Positions 34,927 to 49,346 of a DNA stretch of 64,000 bases are shown one piece after another; the first letter of the stretch is position 1; the number at the start of each line of letters is the position of its first letter. The notes under the pieces were generated by a model, which saw only the letters and a program-made list of their open reading frames with translations, was not told the DNA's origin and made no database searches. Both the position numbers and the translations under genes were made by a program. Location of the stretch: positions 120,440,796-120,504,795 of the forward strand of contig CM060692.1 of NCBI GenBank assembly GCA_030686995.1. Reading direction: 5' to 3'. This DNA comes from Artemisia argyi. Taxonomy: Eukaryota; Streptophyta; Magnoliopsida; Asterales; Asteraceae.

Positions 34927-35860
34927 GATTCTTGATTTATAGGAAATTCCTGGTTATTTCCTGAGTGCGTACAGGAACAGTTTGTTTGGCTTTTTCTGCG
35001 TTCGGTCCGTCAATAGATGATCAGCGCTTCTTGAGGTTTACAATGTGATATGGGCAATATATGTTGCTGAACTCTGCCAGAACCCAAATTTGTATGTCAG
35101 TTGGTCGATTCTAAAATGAATCTTAAATGGTCCAATATACTAGAGGTTCAATCTCTCGTGTTACCAAAATTATGTCATGCCTCTCCAAAGCAAAGCTTTC
35201 AACTTAGTTCGTTCTCCCTCCTGAATCTAGATGGTTTGCTGTTCCGGGATACCCAATCCGCATGATGTGCGTCATGCACCAACCCTACTTCTACCGGTTT
35301 CTCGTTGCTTGTAACTGGTTCTTGACTTGTGAAATTTCCTTTGTTGTTCCATAGTTTAGTTCTAGACCAGTGAATTTAACTTTCCGATTTCGGTCTGAGA
35401 ATTGGTAATTGGTACTTCGATCTTAGAGTGCATCAAATGGTGTAGTCTCTACTCTCGCGCGATAACTATGTTTGCAAATGATTTTGATTTATGGTAATGG
35501 TTAGTCCAACCATTCCTAGAGTCAATCACTCATGCTCTGAGCACATCTTTCTTATGTTTGAATTGTCCTTTCGCTTCGACCATTGGTCTGATGATGGTAG
35601 GCGGTGTTTACATCTAAATGGGGTTCTGAATGAAATCTTAAAATGATTGCTAGGAGTCTGAGGTGATTCGATTACCTTTATCAGGAATAATTGAAATGGG
35701 TACAATAAATCTTGTGACTAATTCCACAACGTTCTATCTTTCGAACTTGGCGTCATCTGAAGGAGAGAGAATATGGGTAACAATTTTTGATTCCTTGTGT
35801 TTTGTTCCAACGGATGATAAGACATGTGTCTTTCCTTGCCTATTGGGCTTGGTCTCTATT
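34927..35860 (-). pseudogene. Element B integrase core and C-terminal relic
   Basis: Minus-strand reading with many stops. Around 35731-35657 it gives FIVPISIIPDKGNRITSDS, matching the gypsy integrase block with the second catalytic Asp. Around 35610-35540 it gives TPPTIIRPMVEAK, a decayed AYHHQTDGQSERT. Further along comes a decayed GPFEALYGR block. Near 35200-34980 a first copy of the C-terminal domain reads KLKALLWRGMT and YIGPFKI. A second, independent C-terminal copy lies across D at 7633-8069. Not functional. Confidence 0.72.
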
Positions 35861-37176
<1,316 letters not shown>

Positions 37177-37198
37177 CTTCATGGCATAATCCTTCCTG

Positions 37199-37231
37199 AA
37201 TTATACATAGGTGATCAGGCTATGTATAATT
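37199..37231 (-). repeat. Conserved gypsy hairpin (B copy)
   Basis: Perfect 12-bp arms AATTATACATAG and CTATGTATAATT around the 9-base loop GTGATCAGG. It has the same sense orientation as the copies in A and C. Confidence 0.85.
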
Positions 37232-39955
<2,724 letters not shown>

Positions 39956-39970
39956 GCTCTGATGCCAATC
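39956..39970 (-). promoter_or_regulatory. Element B primer-binding site
   Basis: The plus strand reads GCTCTGATGCCAATC next to the 5' LTR. The sense strand gives GATTGGCATCAGAGC, an initiator Met tRNA-type PBS. Confidence 0.88.
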
Positions 39971-40978
39971 TGTCACACCCCCAAAATACCTGAATGGCAG
40001 CGGAATGGAATACCTGGGGTTGACGGTCATAGCACCACAGTTACAGTTATATTGAACGACCTATAGTGTCGTTTGGAAAATACATCGTTTGATTTATATA
40101 AAAGAAGTTCAGAGTTACAAAACATAGGTCCCAAAAGATGTTGTCAATTTCGGTAAAATAAGTTCAACAAGATCAAACGTTACATAAGTGCAGAAATATA
40201 GGGTGAGACGCGTCGACTCCGCGACTCCATGAAGGTCCAAATGTATGCAGCATGAACTACCTTAATAACCTGAAAATACATCGCTAAAACGGTCAACATA
40301 AAGTTGGTAAATTCCATAGAGTTATAAGTTAAAATGTATGTACAATTGCCATAAGTAGAAAGTAAGGTGACTTGATGTCAAAATGAAGTTACATTGGCTC
40401 TTAAGCTCATGACCCCGAAGCTAGACCTAATAAGAATTTCGCCTCAATTGAGTGGTTACCAGCCACTCTAATAATGTTAGACATGAAATGCATTCGTAAT
40501 TCCGTTGGAGCAACCCAAACACGAATGGAGGAGTCACCCTCAATAGATCTATTCACTCACTCCCGCTTAAAGGCAAATTAACGGTCCATGATAATATAAA
40601 GGGGACTTAATGTGGTATGATAGCAACTTAAGCAATGTATGAAAATTTAGCTACTTTGGCATGTAAAAAAATAAGTGGTGCAATGTATTCTCCCCCGTGG
40701 GATTTGAAATCAAATATTGAATTAAAAACGGGGCTATGAAAACTCACCTCGAAGTGATGATACAATGCAATGGAATGATAAGGACAACAAGGAATGAAAT
40801 CAACCGCAACCTATGATGAATGAGTATGATCTAATTTAGATCATGAAATGATGTAGAGAATATGCATGCACATGATACCTATACCACTCATAACTTGAAA
40901 ATACTAGTTATAGTCATATGAAAATACATTCCATACTTAAGAAAAATAAGTCTTAACTAGACTTGTATAAACTTGTCG

Positions 40979-40980
<2 letters not shown>

Positions 40981-41064
<84 letters not shown>
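40981..41064. repeat. (TA)n in B 5' LTR
   Basis: About 84 bp of TA; the homologous sites near 3585 and 5600 have fewer than ten repeats. Confidence 0.95.
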
Positions 41065-41066
<2 letters not shown>

Positions 41067-42195
41067 TATATAGAAAGTTAGTTTTATAAACTTCGCCATG
41101 AAAACCTTGAGGTAACGTCTAATAGTCATAAAAATAAACTCGTAAGCATAAGTACTTCATTAGTTATGAATTTGGCAATTTAGTAGTATTTCTAGAAAAT
41201 CTAGGATTTAGTACGTAGAAGTAGTAGTAGTATTATTTCTAGTAAAAGCTGTCAATTATATAGAGTTTTTGCCGATATTGAAACGTGAATAACTTGGTCA
41301 TTTTAAGTTCATTTTCTTCGTTCTTTATATCCCCGGATTCGTCTTAGTACGTACTAATATATTTTTGATAACTCGGCTTCTCTAGGTTACGTCTAACGCC
41401 TCGGTTTGTCCACCAAAAATCGTCCAACAGCAAACAATTTTCAGAAAAATAGTTTTTGTCAATAAACTTGCAAAAATCATATCTCCTTCGTTATAAACTC
41501 GTTTTAATCCGTTCTTTGTGCCTACGGCTTTGTTTTTGAAAGTATTTTTTAAATCTTTGGTTGAAAAGTTCCCCTGAGTTACTGAGTTTTCCAGGATTTC
41601 AAATTTGGGACAGTAGGTTTGTAAATAGGTTCCAAATCCATTTCTAGTGTTCTAAACTAGTTTCTAATCCACCCAAATCACTTCCAATCACCACAAATCT
41701 AGTCTAATCCTACCATAAACCTTCTTAAGGTTCATGGGTTCTTAAACATCATCAATCTAGTGGAACTAACAAAGGTTTCCATTTCTAGGCTTTCAAAGAC
41801 ATAAGTGTATATTATGAGTGGTACAAGCTAACATATGCATGAAATATTGTATGAAAACCATATGATTATAGTAAATACTTGAAGAAATGAAGAAAATAAA
41901 TTTTTTAACTTACTTGAATGATTATGAAGCTTGTATGATTAAAACCTAAGTATCCTTGAGTTTGTATTACAAAACCCTAACAAGGATAACAATATGGACT
42001 TGATTTGAGCTTGATCTTGGAAAATATGATGGATCTTGGCGTAGTTGGTGTTTGGCCGTGGGTTTTGGAGAGAAAAAGAGAGAAAAAGTGCAAGTTTTGA
42101 TCTTAAGATTATAAGTGTGAAATGTGATTTAAGTTTGTAGATATTATTTAGAGATTTTGGAGAAGTTAAAAGGAGTTAGTGCCTAAGGTTAAAAT

Positions 42196-42213
42196 GGGGG
42201 GGGGGGGGGGGGG
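42196..42213. repeat. G18 homopolymer in B 5' LTR
   Basis: Eighteen G at the position equivalent to 4732-4749 and 6739-6758. Confidence 0.9.
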
Positions 42214-43052
42214 TGGCCGGTTTTTCAAAGGAAGAAAAAAGAGAAAACTTGGTTTTGATTTAATTAGAAGTGCTAGTGGAGGATTTGTAGTATAAGTATA
42301 GGTTTTACTTATAGTTTTAGTTGTAGTTTAGTTATAATCGGGTACCGGGTTTGCAAGAAATAAATTTTAACAAGTTAGCCGGGACTTAATAAAGTCATAA
42401 AAATGTTAAAAATATGTTGGGTACAAAAATTGAGCGTTTGGATAATTATTATTTAGTTTTCACGAAAACCGTCGTAATTATATTAAACTTACATTATAAA
42501 TTTAATAAATTCCCAAAATACCGGGTAAATGAATTTTATAATTTTTATGACGTTGTAAGGAGTTTAAAAATATATCGGAACCATCGTGGGGATTGTCAGA
42601 TATGTTAGTCATATTTATTAATCGCGTGTTAACGTTTATTTAAGAATAAATATACGTAAAATGTTAAATATACCAAAAATATTAATTTGAATATTCTACG
42701 AGTGGTATAGTGTGCAAATGCTATTATGATGATATGTAGACTATTTCTAGTCTGTATGAAATGTCCCTATTGATAATGAATGAATTCGCACCTGAACCAA
42801 TTCGGTTACGCGAATTTAAATAGCCGTAAACTAAATTTACAATACAATGAGCAAAGCATGTGAATAGTGTTTTCCCTCCGGGAATGAATAGTGTCAAATG
42901 AATAGTAAAATTTTGCAATACTTCTCAGAATCTCAAACTGACTCTGAAAATGATAAATAGTAAAATGATGAATAGTAATCGGTGAATAGTAACTGATGAA
43001 TAGTAAATTGTCGAAGTTTGGAAAATGACCTGAAATTACGAGTTGTGACAAT

Positions 43053-43502
43053 GTGCCCACTCTACCTAATAACTTCCAAGTCTTACCACCCTCACCCGAG
43101 TTCGGATTTGACTTCGTGAATGCCTTCGCTTCTGATGACGAAGAAGAACCTTTCGAAGATTCAACCGACGAAGAAGAGGAGGAACCAATACCAACTAATT
43201 TTGTGTCGAATACTTCTAATTATTTTGAACAAAATTGGGTTGAGGCAGACTCCGAGGAGGATAATGAGTATGAATATTTACTAGCACCATTACCACCACC
43301 ACTATCACTTCCCTTTGATATCCCTACATGTGATGATTTGGATCACTCATTGTGGATCGTATCACGACCACCATTGATCCAACAAGAAAGTCAGCATGGA
43401 AACTACAGCCCCTCAAACTTCATCGACTTGTACCTCTATGACACACTAAATCAAGAAGTTGCCGATCAATCAGAGCTGCTCGGACCTTCTAACCCGCAAT
43501 AG
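43053..43502 (+). pseudogene. Acidic pre-gag ORF of element A (main part, separated from its start)
   Basis: About 149 codons remain open after B; the natural first ten codons are at 2542-2571. The product is very acidic (DDEEEPFEDSTDEEEEEP and later ADSEEDNEYEYLL), with Pro-rich stretches (LAPLPPPLSLP) and no Cys-His motif or membrane segment. No family recognised. It ends 324 bp before the Gag ATG, so it is a separate upstream frame. C has a different small ORF at the equivalent place. The acidic nature could mimic histone- or RNA-competing tails, but I assign no function. It is split by B and so is not expressed as a whole. Confidence 0.62.
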
Positions 43503-43826
43503 ACTAGTGTTATGATACTAGTTATCTTTTGTACTACTAAACTGATTAGACTCAGTTAGTAAATGTTATGAAATCCATGTAATAACTAGCGATAGTAAAA
43601 ACGTTGTAATTACTAAACTGAAAGTATCAGTTAGTAAATTTTGAAGAAGCTTGTAATAGGTTTCGATTTTGTAAATCAACCAATGTTGTATGAATAAAAC
43701 TCTTGTTTTATACTATCATGTGTTATGCCTTTAAATCTTCAACGTAATTATTCTATCATTTCCCATCAAAAATCATGCTTATTTCACAACTCTCTACTCA
43801 CGATGTATCTTTTATATAATAGAATC
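43503..43826 (+). other. A spacer with two similar stem-loops
   Basis: ACTAAACTGA (43536-43545) faces TCAGTTAGT (43552-43560). The same pair recurs at 43612-43621 and 43627-43635. No coding sequence. Confidence 0.6.
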
Positions 43827-45168
43827 ATGGCGCCAACGAAGAAGACACAACCAACAATGACTCAAGCTGCTATTCGCAATCTAGTTAAAGATAGTGTAAA
43901 TGCATCACTCACAACTGAACGAGCAGCCGTAGCTGCAGAAGCTGCAGCAGCCGCTGAAGCCGCTACCGTTGCTGATGCTGCAGCAGCCGCTGAAGCCGCC
44001 ATAGCTGCGGGAAGTTGCTAGAGCTGCAGAAGCTGCCCGAATTTCCACCGCCACACTTAACACTGGAGGACCAAACCCAACTAGTCCTCCAGTGATAAAT
44101 GTTGATTCGGTACCTAAGGGTTGCTCATCCATATCCTATTTGAAATGCGAGCCCATAAAATTCAAGGGTACTGAAGGAGCCGTAGGTTTGACCCGCTGGT
44201 TTGAGAAAGCGGAGTCGGTATTTTTGGTCAGTAAATGTACTAAGAGTGATAATGTTCAATATGCCACTAGTACACTGCTGAATGAAGCATTATCATGGTG
44301 GAATTCAATATCTCAACCAATAGGCATTGAAAATGCTTATAAGATTTCTTGGGATAACTTGAAGAAGATGATGATCAAAGAGTACTGCCCCCGCAGTGAA
44401 ATGTAGAAGTTAGAAGTGGAATTTTGGGACCACGTTGTTAAAGGAAATGACATCATAACTTACGACCATCGATTCCAAGAATTGAGGATTCTATGTCCAA
44501 CAATGGTTTCAACCAAAGAGAAATTATTGGAACGATATATCTGGGGACTTTCACCAAGTATACAAGGGAATGTAACTTCAACCAATCCCAAGGAACTTGA
44601 TGAAGCTATGCGGATGTCTCGCAGTCTCATGGATCAAGTGGTGCGTACAGCAGAAACCCGAAGGCAAAACTTCCACAACAACACCAACAACTCCAACTAC
44701 CATAACAACAATAACAATAGGAACAACAACAACAAGCGACCATGGGATGGTAACCGTGGAAGTAACAACAACAACAACAACCCAAATCAAAACAACAATC
44801 ATCATAACCAGCAAAACAAAAGACAAGAAGCCGCAACGGCTTATGTTGCTGCACCAGCCGGAGGTAAATACATTGGGACTCTACCACAGTGTACCAAGTG
44901 CAACTACCATCATGCAGGTCCTTGCCCGGCTAAGTGCAACAATTGCCAAAAGCCAGGACATCTTGCCAAGGATTGTAGAAGAAATATTGTAGCTCCTGGT
45001 AGCGATGCACAGCCAATAGTTATATGCTTCGGGTGTAGAGAAAGTGGACATTACAAGAATCGATGTCCCCAAAACCAAGGTCAACAAGTTGAAGACAACC
45101 AGGGGAGAGCATATATGTTAGGAGGAGAAGGAGCTTATCAGCATCTTAACAACACTGCAGAACAATGA
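43827..45168 (+). pseudogene. gag: Element A Gag with frameshift and nonsense codon
   Basis: It starts at the ATG at 43827 (MAPTKKTQPTM) and continues AAIRNLVKDSVNASL. An Ala-rich repeat follows, in which one extra base near 44010 breaks the frame. The capsid region resumes with CEPIKFKGTEGAVGLTRWFE, ALSWWNSISQPIG and MIKEYCPR. A TAG at 44404-44406 replaces an expected Gln codon. The downstream frame (44407-45168) holds YDHRFQELRILCPTMV, YIWGLSPSIQGNV, an Asn-rich linker and two CCHC zinc knuckles, CNNCQKPGHLAKDC and CFGCRESGHYKNRC. Length and motifs match plant Tekay-like Gag. It would package RNA, but is broken here. Confidence 0.9.
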
Positions 45169-45355
45169 AGTTTAGAACTTAGCAGTCATATTTATTTATG
45201 CACTATGTTGTACTACGTGTATGTCATCCCTAGTAATGGGAAGTTTTATGACTTAAGAATATTTACTGTTCAATAAACAAATCCTTGTGATAATTCTCAT
45301 CTATTGTAATTTCTATCTCCAAACCAAATTGACTGTTTAGTAGACTATTACCATT
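45169..45355 (+). other. A spacer after Gag
   Basis: No feature recognised. The left edge of the captured host fragment may lie here; it cannot be placed without an intact relative. Confidence 0.4.
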
Positions 45356-45363
45356 CTATAAAT
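45356..45363 (+). promoter_or_regulatory. Possible TATA box carried with the LRR gene fragment
   Basis: CTATAAAT, about 44-51 bp before the ATG of the LRR fragment. It may be part of the captured gene's own promoter, or coincidental in AT-rich DNA. Confidence 0.35.
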
Positions 45364-45406
45364 TTACCCAGCATCATCTCAAACCATTAAAACTCATCAA
45401 ACCAAA

Positions 45407-45553
45407 ATGAAGGACACAAGCCTCGTTCGTCTTTTCACCATCATTATCTTCACAACCGTTACAACCACAAGCTCATTAACAGATCTTGATGCACTTTTAA
45501 AGCTCAAATCATCCTTAGTTACACCACAAGCACCCTCATCAGCTTTACAAGAT
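45407..45553 (+). pseudogene. Captured 5' end of a CLAVATA1-like LRR receptor kinase gene
   Basis: 49 codons from the ATG at 45407. There is a basic start (MKDTSLVRLF), a hydrophobic signal-peptide core (TIIIFTTVTTTSS), then DLDALLKLKSSLV and SALQD. DLDALLKLKS is the opening of the LRRNT domain right after signal cleavage in CLV1-type receptor kinases (family knowledge, judged by eye). The gene then stops: from about 45554 the sequence (TGAATACCATCTAAAAC) matches element B at about 37310-37290, so the host fragment ends there. No LRRs, transmembrane segment or kinase follow. It lies in the sense orientation of A between Gag and the PPT. No function is expected beyond possibly adding a start codon and signal peptide to A's transcript. 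Confidence 0.68.
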
Positions 45554-45624
45554 TGAATACCATCTAAAACTTTTAAGAAACACAATACTACGTGACTAAA
45601 CCGAACATCACATTATCGGTCCTA

Positions 45625-45657
45625 AATTATACATAGCCTGATCACCTATGTCTAATT
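45625..45657 (+). repeat. Conserved gypsy hairpin (A copy)
   Basis: Arms AATTATACATAG (45625-45636) and CTATGTCTAATT (45646-45657), one mismatch, around the 9-base loop CCTGATCAC. The pairing extends outward by a few CCTAA/TTCAGG bases. Same sense orientation as in B and C. Confidence 0.84.
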
Positions 45658-45951
45658 CAGGAGGGATCATGTTATGCTGGGAGCAGTCACCTGTATGTTT
45701 TCTTAGAAACAAACTTCTCACCTATAATCTTAAAACAAATTTCGTGTGAGTATAGGCAATTCATAAGTATTCATACGATAGAGTACGACAATTAATCACT
45801 CTTACTCTATCTTTCCCACATAAAAGTAAACCTCATCCTGCACCATACACTGAAATGACAAATCAAACTACTTCACTGGTAATTCCAGACTCTAGTCCTC
45901 ATAAGTAACCACACCTCTTCATCGACACCACTCCAACATATAACACACATA
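45658..45951 (+). other. A 3' internal spacer
   Basis: Between the hairpin and the pre-PPT hairpin; no pol remnant recognised. Confidence 0.5.
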
Positions 45952-45988
45952 GAACTTCGGGACGAAGTTCCCCGTAAGGGGTAGAGAC
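45952..45988 (+). promoter_or_regulatory. Element A pre-PPT hairpin and polypurine tract
   Basis: GAACTTCG, 3-base loop, CGAAGTTC (45952-45970), then AAGGGGTAGAGAC (45976-45988) directly before the LTR. Confidence 0.85.
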
Positions 45989-48326
45989 TGTAACAATTCA
46001 CATTTTTCAGGTTAACTTCTATTCCCAAAAATTTCACTATTCATTTTACTATTCACTTTTTACTATTCATTTTTCCGAAATTTGATTTTTATTTCATATT
46101 CTCGTATGATAAATCATTTCCATGGCAAAATAAAAGTTTGACACTCATCAGATCATTTTCGCGAAAGTTATTAAGGAACTACACGTTTTAGGGTAAAATG
46201 TCATTCAAAAATCCTACGCACAACGAAACTCGACTGCGTTAATTTTCCCCGCATCAGAAAAATGTTTGATACACTCATGAATTATTTGAGAATTAATCAT
46301 GACTGAGAAAAATGTGACCAAATAAACCTCGGCCGTGAGAAACAGGAATTTTCGTTTCTAAGCACTTTTACTTAGCCGTAACCTTAGCCTATACCTGCAC
46401 CGCGTTTCTAAGATGATTTGAGTTTTCACATTTTTGGAATAAGTCAACATATTTTTCCCCGCTCCTTTGACCAAAAATCATTCCTTGATTTTATAAATCA
46501 TTCCTTCATTTTTAGGCTTAGGGTTTTATGTCTTAAAGACATTAAATACCAACCGACACTAGACGGAGCCCAGTCTAGACATTATAAGTCATTTTAAATC
46601 ATTATTATCATATTAGAAAAGTAACATTTTACTTTCTCAATTTTACACAATATTCGTACGTTTTACGTATTACGCGTTTTAGACCCGTGTTTCCAGTTTT
46701 AGCAGGGTTTTAGCACCCCAATGGAACCTACCACTCATTTTATATTTTATTATGGGGTATATTGATATGTTTAACCATTCTTTCAAGTTCCACATTTTTA
46801 CGATACCCGGTTTTACGTTTTGAGGCTTAATCATTTACGGTTAGCATTTTTCGGAGTCAAAACTAGCTCCATAAGTAGGATAATATCACCAAGACCAACT
46901 CATCCTTCCTATCTTCATATGAACCAACTTAGGGGGGGGATTCACACCCTTGTGTGTCATGATCTCATGCTAAGAGCCTTAGGATCCATCCATGTGTTAC
47001 ATTTGCTCTCCAAGCTTTGACTAGTCAAGGTTTGTAACCTCCTCAAGGCCATATAAAGCCTCCTTGCCCTCCTTGTTGCCGTCCACCATCACACACACCA
47101 TCACCTCACACTTAGCTAATTCTCTTCCAATTTTATGCAAGAATCAAGTGCTACAACAACATATAAACCCTAGTTTGATTTTAAGTAATCAAACTACTTC
47201 CAATCTTTTGAAACTTTGGTGATTCTCTTGAGTTTAGATCTACTCAAGTCACCTCAACTTTCATCATCTCTCTTTCAAGAATACAAGGGTAGAAAGATTG
47301 CATGAAGTGAAGTAGGGTGAAGCTTAAGTCTATCAAAGTCCTTACCTTACATGTTAACTTCCTTTCTTAATTGAAAGCCAAAAGTTGTAAGCAAAACCCT
47401 AACATACTTCTTGTTAAATATCATATTCATGTTATTTACATATCATTCATGCTATATTTTGTCTTGTGATCATGTCCATGATGTATAAAAATGGGTAAAA
47501 CAAGTTATTGTAAATGATTGTTAACTTATGTTATTTAAACAAGTAAACTAGTGACTTTCTTGGTGAAATCTGATCAAAATGGTAAAATTATGATATTGGA
47601 CAATTACATATTGTAGTAGAGGACTTAACAAGGAAACCATAGCAATTTGAACCACTTAAAATGAGTACATGAGTAAAAAGTTATGACTATTTGAAGTTAC
47701 CAAAACTTTGCGGCAAAACTGCCTAAATACCTTATGTGACAGAACATAAAACACGCAAAAAGAGGCCCGTCTGGTCCGTTTCATGAAAAAGTTAAAACAC
47801 AAAAGTTGTTCGGAATCATGTTTTCTTCAATAACTCAGGTGCATGTATCCAAAAAACTAATAACGAATGAGATTCTCTTCAGTTTCTTAACAGCTATTTT
47901 ATATACCAAAGTTACTAAATAATAGTTATGATTTAATAAGACCAAGAGGTCTAATGACCTAAATTCAAGACTACTGTTGACATAAATAATGTCGTAAAAC
48001 ATTGTTAGCATATTAACAATGTCTCTATGTTTTGATGATTACAAAGCATAAACTCATTAATCTAAAACTTATGACATAAACAAGTTTTTGGTGCTTAATA
48101 CTTGTCTTTGCTTCCATATCACTTAAGGTATAAATAAACAAAGAGTTTATTACATTTCATGATCAAAGGAAATTTTATATTAATACATAACATTATATAA
48201 AATGATTTTAACATTTTATATATATTTGTAAATCATTTTTGGTATAGCTTTATTAAACCACAAAAATATGATTTCAAATTTCCAACCAAAAAGGGCAAAT
48301 TTTATCCAGAAAAACTTTTGAAACAT

Positions 48327-48418
48327 TCAGGAGGGCGGCCCCTTTAATTTTACTAGGCGGCCCCCTTAATCATTAAGGGGACCGGCCTACAATTAAGGGG
48401 ACCGGCACGCTCCAGAAC
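48327..48418 (+). repeat. GC-rich palindromic module, F 5' LTR
   Basis: Two GGCGGCCCC-type half sites followed by two AAGGGGACCGGC-type half sites, forming stems such as CCCCCTTAAT facing ATTAAGGGG. It lies 15 bp upstream of the TATA-like sequence. Confidence 0.8.
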
Positions 48419-48432
48419 AGTATTTTCCCCCC

Positions 48433-48440
48433 TTTAAATA
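48433..48440 (+). promoter_or_regulatory. TATA-like box of element F LTR
   Basis: TTTAAATA just downstream of the palindromic module, equivalent to D's arrangement. Confidence 0.55.
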
Positions 48441-48892
48441 CTGATTCATCCCTCAGATTTTTCTCACCTTTTGCACTTCTAAACTTTCTGATCTAGATCT
48501 ATTTCTCTATTCTCTCATCCTTTGATCATAAGTGTATATATTCTTTGTTTCAAGGTGATCCAATTTCCATCCTCTCAAGTGCAAGAGAAGAATACTTCTA
48601 TCTTCCTAGACAAGAAGTATTACAACTTGTTGTGATCTCCAAATCCAAGTTGTTGGTGTATCATCAAGATTATTTACATATTCTTTGTGAAGATTGTTGT
48701 GAATATTTGCTTGTAGATAGTTGTGTTAGATATAGATTGTGTGATTAGTTGATAGCTTGGTGTGAAGAAGAAAAGCTAGGAAATTTATTGGTGTGAAGAA
48801 GATAGAGTTGAAGTAGTTAGTTGTGAAGTAGATTGATTTGAAGAAGGTGTGTAGAAGTTGTGACTTAGGTGTGAAGGTGTTGTGGTGTGATT

Positions 48893-48952
48893 ATTGGTGT
48901 GTAAATTGGTGTGTAAATTGGTGTGTATATTGGTGTGTAAATTGGTGTGTAA
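48893..48952. repeat. 12-bp minisatellite in F 5' LTR (5 units)
   Basis: ATTGGTGTGTAA repeated five times with one variant unit. The 3' LTR has four units at 56394-56441. Confidence 0.93.
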
Positions 48953-49278
48953 GGTTTTCTCCGCCATAAGGGAGCTTGTTGATATATTGAAGAAAACTCT
49001 CGAGTTAGGTGCTCGGGGAGTGGAGTAGGGCAAGGAAGGTGTCCTTGTAGCCGAACCACTATAAATCTCTTGTCTCGCGGCTCGAGCTTTCCATCTCTTA
49101 CTTATCTCATTACTTATCATTGATATATATTTCGTATTGATATTTGTTTGTATTGTGCAATACTTGAGATCACATATTATCGAATCTAAGTTTTAAAAAT
49201 TAAGTAAACACTAAAACTCTTTTTAAAACTAATTAAAAAGACGTAAAACTATTCAACCCCCCTTCTAGTTTTCTACAA

Positions 49279-49294
49279 TTGGTATCAGAGAGCC
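49279..49294 (+). promoter_or_regulatory. Element F primer-binding site
   Basis: TTGGTATCAGAGAGCC follows the LTR; initiator Met tRNA-type, with a 2-base AG insertion relative to TGGTATCAGAGCC. Confidence 0.87.
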
Positions 49295-49346
49295 ACGTCT
49301 AGCAAGAATTTTAAAATATATTGTATTTTAAAACTTGTAACGATCT

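Larger units (their letters stand above)
39971..43050 (-). repeat. Element B 5' LTR
   Basis: 3,080 bp, a single-copy counterpart of 2572-7596. It carries a long TA tract (40981-41064) where the 3' LTR copies have only short TA runs, and the G18 tract at 42196-42213. No gene is seen. Confidence 0.93.
47975..49277 (+). repeat. Element F 5' LTR
   Basis: 1,303 bp. It holds the palindromic module (48327-48418), a TATA-like TTTAAATA (48433-48440), a 12-bp minisatellite (48893-48952) and the block shared with D (48947-49066). The plus-strand 67-codon frame at 48545-48748 lies in R/U5 and recurs in both LTRs; it is not a known protein. Confidence 0.94.

Noticed and set aside
43053..43055. GTG as the start of the acidic ORF
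   Set aside because: It lies in the target-site duplication of B; the frame continues upstream at 2542-2571, where an ATG starts it.
44578..44887. Minus-strand Val- or Cys-rich frames across A's Gag
   Set aside because: They are shadows of the Asn-rich codon repeat and zinc knuckle region of Gag.
45551..45600. TGA after the LRR fragment first read as a Trp-to-stop mutation in the receptor gene
   Set aside because: The bases from about 45554 match element B near 37310-37290, so this is element sequence and the host fragment simply ends.
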